Shown: piece after piece, positions 5,706-9,845 of the stretch | Layout: every line of letters starts with the position of its first letter | How positions within the stretch are numbered: position 1 is the stretch's first letter | Source of the DNA: Minisyncoccota bacterium | GTDB lineage: Bacteria > Patescibacteriota > Minisyncoccia > Phycocordibacterales > UBA5272 | DNA length: 9,845 bases | Assembly (NCBI GenBank): GCA_022843645.1 | Contig: JALHNF010000026.1 | Location: 1-9,845, forward strand | Direction: 5' to 3' | Notes under the pieces: model-generated | Seen by the model: only the letters and a program-made list of their open reading frames with translations | Database searches by the model: none | Told to the model about the DNA's origin: nothing | Made by a program: the position numbers and the translations under genes

Positions 5706-7385
5706 ATGGTAGCTGGCTTCACACAAAAAGAAGACAACGGTATATATTCAATGCACAAAGCCGCACTTTTGATTGCGGCTTTGTCGCTTGTATCACAGGT
5801 TTTGGCAGTTGTGAGAGACAAGCTTCTTGCACACTACTTTGGTGCTGGTGAGACGCTTAGTTTATACTATGCCGCATTTCGTATTCCTGACATGGTGTAC
5901 GCATCTCTTTCTGCTCTTATGGCGGCGATTATCGTGCTCCCACTCCTTACTCGAAGTTATACACAAAATAAAGATGAGGTTCAAAACGTTTTGAACTCAC
6001 TTTGTACGGTCTTCATTGTAGTAGGGGTTATAGTGACAGGGGTTTTGTACGTCCTCATGCCATACCTGACTCGATACATTGTCCCGGGATTTCCGCCTGA
6101 AAGTCAGACAACTCTTGTTGAATTCTCGCGACTTCTTCTTCTCTCTCCTTTGATTCTTGGCGTCTCTAATCTTATTGGTTCTGTGCTTCAGATGAAGCGT
6201 AACTTTTTATTTTATTCTCTTGCGCCCGTTCTCTACAACGTCGGTATTATCGCAGGAATTGTTTTTCTCCGTCCATATTTTGGCATTCAAGGAGTGCTTT
6301 ATGGTGTGATTGGCGGCGCGTGTTTGCATCTTCTCATTCAAGCGCCCATGGCGTACATGTATCGACTGCTGCCGATACTCACATTCTCGATTGACTGGAA
6401 GCTCATACAAGAAACTTTTTTTATATCTGTTCCACGGGTTGCTACACTCCTTGCAATACAGATCGCACAAACATTCCTGGTGGCACAGGCGAGCCTTGTT
6501 GCGCTTTCGTCTGTAGCGATATTTAGCCTGGCGTTTAACATTCAAACAGTCCCACTTACGCTCATTGGTCTGAGCTATTCAATTGCCGCATTTCCTATGT
6601 TAAGCGAGTATGTTGAGAAAAAAAACTTTGCTATGGTCTGGACGCACATATACAATGCGATGCGTCACATTATCTTTTGGTCGATACCTATTATTTGTTT
6701 TACTATCGTACTTCGTGCACATATTGTGCGTGTTTTGTACGGATCTGGAGAGTTTGACTGGACCGACACACGTCTCACCGCAGCCGTTCTTGCTGTCATG
6801 ATTTGCGCACTTACATTTCAGGCTTTTTCATTACTCATTATGCGTGCGCTCTACGCATTCCATAGCGCATACAGTCAGTTTGTGGCTCAAATGGCTGCAC
6901 TGTTGGTTACGTACATTGTTGCTGTATATGGAGTTTTTGCATGGCATACAATGCCCTCATTTGCATATTTTATAGAGGCACTCTTTCGTATATCGTATTT
7001 GCCAGATAGCGCTGTTCTTGTTATAGGGCTCGCGCATGCTTTGGGCGCGATGACACTTTCTCTTATTCTCCTTTTTATTTTACGTGCAAAACTTACCGCT
7101 ATGAGAATTCGTGACTTGCGAGGGGTGGTAGGACAGTCTTTTGCGGCCGGTATCATTGGTGCCTTCGTGGCGTATGTCGCACTTACGTATATTCAAGTGT
7201 ATGTGTCGCTTGAGACATTTATAGGAGTACTTACGAGTGCTCTTTTTGGGGTATTTTTTGGTTTCCTTGCATGGTTTGGGATTCTGTATATACTACAGTC
7301 AAAAGAATTGCATGAATTTTCAGTAGCAGCTCGAAAACGTTTTTGGAAGTCCGGAGTCGTACAAGAAGAATTGCAAGAATTATAG
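5706..7385 (+). CDS. murJ: MurJ/MviN-family lipid II flippase
   Basis: This is a 559-residue MOP-superfamily membrane protein with about 14 hydrophobic segments. MurJ moves undecaprenyl-linked peptidoglycan precursor (lipid II) across the membrane. Recognisable signature: SQVLAVVRDKLLAHYFGAG (residues 30-48), matching the family's SRxLGxxRDxxxAxxFGAG, followed by AAFRIPD, the equivalent of E. coli's AFKLPN. Later come SNLIGSVLQMKRNF and an RVLYGSGEF segment, the MurJ RVLYxxGxF motif. Against E. coli MurJ, the Arg before VLG is Gln31 here, and the LLRR after the LPN motif is MVYA. The start at 5706 fits the -10 box; an internal ATG at 5751 (MHKAALL) lies just before the first TM segment and is an alternative. 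lepA follows 5 nt after the stop. A related flippase for another glycan cannot be excluded. Confidence 0.9.
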   Translation: MVAGFTQKEDNGIYSMHKAALLIAALSLVSQVLAVVRDKLLAHYFGAGETLSLYYAAFRIPDMVYASLSALMAAIIVLPLLTRSYTQNKDEVQNVLNSLCTVFIVVGVIVTGVLYVLMPYLTRYIVPGFPPESQTTLVEFSRLLLLSPLILGVSNLIGSVLQMKRNFLFYSLAPVLYNVGIIAGIVFLRPYFGIQGVLYGVIGGACLHLLIQAPMAYMYRLLPILTFSIDWKLIQETFFISVPRVATLLAIQIAQTFLVAQASLVALSSVAIFSLAFNIQTVPLTLIGLSYSIAAFPMLSEYVEKKNFAMVWTHIYNAMRHIIFWSIPIICFTIVLRAHIVRVLYGSGEFDWTDTRLTAAVLAVMICALTFQAFSLLIMRALYAFHSAYSQFVAQMAALLVTYIVAVYGVFAWHTMPSFAYFIEALFRISYLPDSAVLVIGLAHALGAMTLSLILLFILRAKLTAMRIRDLRGVVGQSFAAGIIGAFVAYVALTYIQVYVSLETFIGVLTSALFGVFFGFLAWFGILYILQSKELHEFSVAARKRFWKSGVVQEELQEL

Positions 7386-7390
7386 CCATT

Positions 7391-9187
7391 ATGAATCTTT
7401 CTCACATTAGAAACTTTTCTATTATTGCCCATATCGATCATGGCAAATCAACGCTTGCAGACCGGATGCTTGAAGTGACACATACCATTGAGGCAAGAAA
7501 AATGCGCGACCAAGTGCTTGACTCAATGGAGCTTGAGCGCGAACGGGGGATTACGATCAAGATGCAGCCAGTACGAATGATGCACACGGTAGATGGCACT
7601 GAATACGTGCTTAATTTGATCGACACGCCTGGACATATCGACTTTTCGTATGAAGTTTCCCGGTCGCTGAAAGCGGTTGAGGGCTCAATACTTCTTGTCG
7701 ACTGTACTCAAGGTGTGCAAGCTCAGACGCTTACCACACTACACATGGCGCAAGAGTCGGGGCTTACCATTATTCCGGTCCTAAGCAAAGTCGACTCTCC
7801 TTTAGCTCGTAAGGACGAAGTGAGAGACGAAATCATGCAAGTGCTTAAGTGTAAAAAGGAAGACATTCGAGAGGTCTCTGGTAAAACAGGTGAGGGGGTG
7901 CTCGACCTTCTTACATACATTGTAAAGACAGTTCCACATCCGCAGTCAACATACACAGGTCCACAAGATATTCGTGCACTCATTTTTGACTTTGAGTATT
8001 CAAATCATCAAGGTGTTATCCTGTACACACGGATACTCGACGGTAGTATAAAAAAGAATGATCAACTTGTATTTGCCGAGTCTAAGGAGAAGTTTTTTGT
8101 TCATGAGCTCGGCGTGTTTCGCCCAGGAAAGATAGAGACAGATGGTCTTTCGTCCGGAGAGATTGGTTATATTGTTACAGGTATCAAACAGCCGGGCATC
8201 GCGCGAGTCGGAGATACGGTAACACTGTTTAAAAAACCGCTTCCTGCGTTTCCTGGATATCAAGAACCTCGACCACTTGTATTTGCATCACTCTATCCCG
8301 AAAGTCAGGATGACTTTACACTGCTTAAGTCTTCAATCATGCGTCTTAAGCTTTCAGACTCATCATTTACATTTGAAGAAGAAAGCTCAGGTGCCCTTGG
8401 GCGAGGGTTTCGATGTGGTTTCTTGGGAATGCTTCATTTGGAAATTATCACTGAGCGTTTAAGGCGAGAGTTTAATTTGGAACTTATCGTTACCACACCA
8501 TCAATCCATTATGACATTCATTTCAAAAACGATAAGGTTGAACGTGTGTACTCCCCGGTATATTTTCCAGATCATGGTAATTATGTGAAATGTTTTGAAC
8601 CATGGACCAACATGCAAATCATTACTCCGATTGACTATATTTCTCCAATCATGCAGCTCTTGTACGAACATGAAGCAGAAACAGGAGAGACGGAAGTCTT
8701 CGGAGACAATCGTATGGCAATTCATGTCAAAATGCCACTTCGAGAGCTGATGCGTAACTTTTTTGACGAGCTCAAAAGCGCTACGTCTGGCTACGCATCG
8801 GTCTCCTATGAGCTTGCGGAAATGCGAGAGGCATTTGTCGAGCGAATTGATATTTTAGTAGCTGACGAGCTCGTACCTGCATTTTCAAAAGTCGTTTCAT
8901 CTCGGCGAGTTCAGGAAGAGTGTGAAAATGCAGTAGAGAAGCTGTACAAAGTTCTTCCTCAAGAGCTGTTTGTGGTCAAGATTCAAGCACGTGCGCATGG
9001 CAGGATTGTGGCCTCACGGTCGCTTAAAGCGCTACGCAAAGATGTTACTGGGTACTTGTATGGTGGCGACATTACCCGAAAAATGAAACTTCTCGAAAAG
9101 CAGAAAAAAGGCAAGAAGAAAATGCTTGGCCGAGGAAAAGTGCACATCGAGCATGATGTCTTTATGAAGATGATGAAGCAAGAGTAG
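7391..9187 (+). CDS. lepA: Elongation factor 4 (LepA), ribosome-associated GTPase
   Basis: This 598-residue protein has the full length for the family (about 600). EF4 acts on the ribosome and has been linked to back-translocation and to 30S biogenesis. Motifs: P-loop AHIDHGKST (13-21), G2 region RERGITIK (50-57), G3 DTPGHIDF (78-85), a G4 box reading SKVD (132-135) instead of NKxD, and G5 SGKTGEG instead of SAKTGEG. Domain II/III (RCGFLGMLHLEIITERLRREF) and the EF4-specific C-terminal domain follow (LYGGDITRKMKLLEKQKKGKKKM). The start is the ATG at 7391 giving MNLSHIRNFSIIAHIDHG, the family's usual beginning; the frame is open 16 codons further upstream, inside murJ. It lies 5 nt after the murJ stop with only a weak purine-rich sequence before it, so it is probably co-transcribed with murJ. 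Confidence 0.97.
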   Translation: MNLSHIRNFSIIAHIDHGKSTLADRMLEVTHTIEARKMRDQVLDSMELERERGITIKMQPVRMMHTVDGTEYVLNLIDTPGHIDFSYEVSRSLKAVEGSILLVDCTQGVQAQTLTTLHMAQESGLTIIPVLSKVDSPLARKDEVRDEIMQVLKCKKEDIREVSGKTGEGVLDLLTYIVKTVPHPQSTYTGPQDIRALIFDFEYSNHQGVILYTRILDGSIKKNDQLVFAESKEKFFVHELGVFRPGKIETDGLSSGEIGYIVTGIKQPGIARVGDTVTLFKKPLPAFPGYQEPRPLVFASLYPESQDDFTLLKSSIMRLKLSDSSFTFEEESSGALGRGFRCGFLGMLHLEIITERLRREFNLELIVTTPSIHYDIHFKNDKVERVYSPVYFPDHGNYVKCFEPWTNMQIITPIDYISPIMQLLYEHEAETGETEVFGDNRMAIHVKMPLRELMRNFFDELKSATSGYASVSYELAEMREAFVERIDILVADELVPAFSKVVSSRRVQEECENAVEKLYKVLPQELFVVKIQARAHGRIVASRSLKALRKDVTGYLYGGDITRKMKLLEKQKKGKKKMLGRGKVHIEHDVFMKMMKQE

Positions 9188-9191
9188 CTTT

Positions 9192-9305
9192 TTAAAGCCC
9201 AAATGCCATCGGGAGTGTCGAGAGCACCATCGAGACAATCACAAGCACCGCGATTACAATCCAGAATACCTTTATGAAGGTCTTACTTTTTTTACTGTAT
9301 AACAT
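9192..9305 (-). CDS. Putative 37-residue single-span membrane protein
   Basis: The minus strand has an ATG (complement of 9303-9305) opening a 37-codon frame that ends in TAA (complement of 9192-9194). The product starts with a basic cytoplasmic-type N-terminus (MLYSKKSKTFIK). A near-perfect TM helix follows (VFWIVIAVLVIVSMVLSTL, about residues 13-31), then PMAFGL. The frame fills almost all of the gap between lepA (stop 9187) and the FtsB-like gene (start 9333), converging with lepA at 4 nt and diverging from the next gene at 27 nt. A TATCAT box (minus strand, 9320 down to 9315) sits 9 nt before the ATG, the spacing seen at other starts here. The positive-inside layout and fit argue for a real gene; the short length means chance cannot be excluded. 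Function is unknown. Confidence 0.6.
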   Translation of the reverse strand: MLYSKKSKTFIKVFWIVIAVLVIVSMVLSTLPMAFGL

Positions 9306-9324
9306 AGAATAATAATGATATCCT
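9305..9324. promoter_or_regulatory. Divergent promoter region of the small minus-strand ORF and the FtsB-like gene
   Basis: Plus strand: TGATATCCT (9316-9324) reads as an extended -10 (TG-n-TATCCT), 8 nt before the ATG at 9333; an alternative TAGAAT lies at 9305-9310. Minus strand: TATCAT (9320-9315) is 9 nt before the ATG at 9305. The two -10 boxes overlap at the central GATATC, so the two polymerases could not occupy it together. No strong -35 boxes were identified. Confidence 0.4.
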
Positions 9325-9332
9325 AACAATAT

Positions 9333-9701
9333 ATGGCCGCTTTGCCAAGAAAAAAGAACTCATTTTTCTATTCCCCCGTTACGCTTCTGTTTGCATCGCT
9401 TGCGACCGTCTTTGTGATATTCCAGGTAATAGATGTATATACAAAAAAGCAATACACTAAAGAGCTATTAAATGAAACTACCTCCTATTACGAGTCTCTC
9501 CGTAATGCTAAGTACAGCATCGAAGAACGAAAAGCACTCTTGGATGACGAACGAGGAAGAGAGGCATTTATGCGAGAAAAAAGTGGGTTTTTGCTTCCAG
9601 GTGAAGAGGTGTATGTTATTGTTGATGTTCCAAAAAATGAGCAAGTAAGCAGTACTCAAGAAAAAGACAGTCTGGTAAGGAGATTAGTTCCTTTTTACTA
9701 A
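9333..9701 (+). CDS. Septum formation initiator family protein (FtsB/DivIC-like)
   Basis: This is a 122-residue bitopic membrane protein. It has a basic N-terminus (LPRKKNS), one TM helix (about residues 14-35), then a charged helical region likely to form a coiled coil (about 37-75). The signature segment follows: GREAFMREKSGFLLPGEEVYVI (75-96), which matches the family's E..ARE.LG...PGE.V.. pattern. In other bacteria FtsB/DivIC pairs with FtsL and FtsQ/DivIB to activate septal peptidoglycan synthesis. Length and layout (short cytoplasmic tail, TM, coiled coil, PGE motif) fit a complete member. A Glu/Ser/Lys-rich tail follows. The next gene starts 1 nt after its stop. Whether it is the FtsB or a paralogue cannot be told, so no gene symbol is assigned. 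Confidence 0.88.
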   Translation: MAALPRKKNSFFYSPVTLLFASLATVFVIFQVIDVYTKKQYTKELLNETTSYYESLRNAKYSIEERKALLDDERGREAFMREKSGFLLPGEEVYVIVDVPKNEQVSSTQEKDSLVRRLVPFY

Positions 9702-9702
9702 T

Positions 9703-9845
9703 ATGAAATTTATATCACTTCTTAAAAACGAACCATTCACATTCCTCTTTAGAAAAACGTGGCGTTTTTCTGGAGGCAACCGGTATCGTGTCGTCTTGTA
9801 TAGCGTTATGTTTCTTGTTGCTAATATCATAGTGCTTTTTGAGCC
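9703..9845 (+). CDS. N-terminus of a probable ABC transporter (membrane plus ATPase), truncated by window end
   Basis: An open frame of 47 codons runs from the ATG at 9703 to the window edge. The start is MKFISLLKNEPFTFLFRKTW, then RFSGGNRYRVVLY, then a hydrophobic helix (SVMFLVANIIVLFEP). The pattern W.FS.G.R.RV.LY followed by a TM helix ending in EP resembles TM1 of fused ABC exporters, which often read ...LEPL..G. The nucleotide-binding domain would lie outside the window, so this is suggestive only. It begins 1 nt after the FtsB-like stop, which implies co-transcription. No Shine-Dalgarno at usable distance is present (an AAGGAG at 9677-9682 is 20 nt away). Confidence 0.55.
   Translation, partial: MKFISLLKNEPFTFLFRKTWRFSGGNRYRVVLYSVMFLVANIIVLFE

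Noticed and set aside
7343..7390. Upstream extension of lepA by 16 codons into murJ
   Set aside because: The extension (EVRSRTRRIARII) is absent from the family, and the MNLSHIRNFSIIAHIDHG start at 7391 matches the usual LepA N-terminus.
9187..9200. GCTTTTTAAAGC near the ends of lepA and the minus-strand ORF as a shared terminator
   Set aside because: The stem is about 5 bp with almost no loop and is A/T-rich; it is not a credible intrinsic terminator.
9677..9693. AAGGAG Shine-Dalgarno-like sequence and small AAGGA/TCCTT hairpin before the ABC transporter start
   Set aside because: It is 20 nt from the ATG, too far to act as a usual ribosome binding site, and a 5-bp stem is too weak to call as terminator or attenuator.

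Overview
This window looks like a chromosomal segment of a small-genome bacterium of the Candidate Phyla Radiation (Patescibacteria), most likely a Parcubacteria-type lineage. The assignment is an inference. It rests on the style of the proteins (a reduced YtxH-like protein, an O-antigen-ligase-like/TPR membrane protein, a short FtsB-like protein), on very short intergenic spaces, on the near absence of Shine-Dalgarno sequences, and on -10 boxes lying only 6 to 9 bases before start codons. I see no transposase, phage gene, CRISPR array, tRNA or sign of recent transfer.

Layout, left to right. The window opens inside typA/bipA (translational GTPase, 5' end cut off). Next comes an overlapping pair of small membrane or envelope genes that resembles a reduced ytxG-ytxH pair and ends at a clear terminator. 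A single DUF192-family gene follows, then the RNase P RNA gene rnpB with its own promoter and a strong terminator. After that are a large O-antigen-ligase/polymerase-like membrane protein with a C-terminal TPR domain and a MurJ/MviN-type lipid flippase with its own promoter. lepA (elongation factor 4) starts 5 nt after the flippase gene. The right end holds a tiny minus-strand ORF for a 37-residue single-span membrane protein, convergent with lepA. Divergent from it is a septum-formation-initiator (FtsB/DivIC-like) gene, followed after 1 nt by the start of a probable ABC transporter gene that runs off the window.

Functionally the segment mixes translation or ribosome-associated housekeeping (TypA, LepA, RNase P RNA) with cell-envelope functions (Wzy/WaaL-like protein, MurJ, FtsB-like protein, small membrane proteins). 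The polymerase-like protein and the flippase may act on the same undecaprenyl-linked glycan, but this is inferred only from adjacency.

The observations most worth checking are the 37-codon minus-strand ORF in the gap after lepA, the consistent leaderless or near-leaderless gene starts, an RNase P RNA with no recognisable GGU motif in its L15 region, and some departures from canonical residues in LepA and MurJ. I do not see a clearly new multi-gene system; most of the window is ordinary core genome for this kind of organism.
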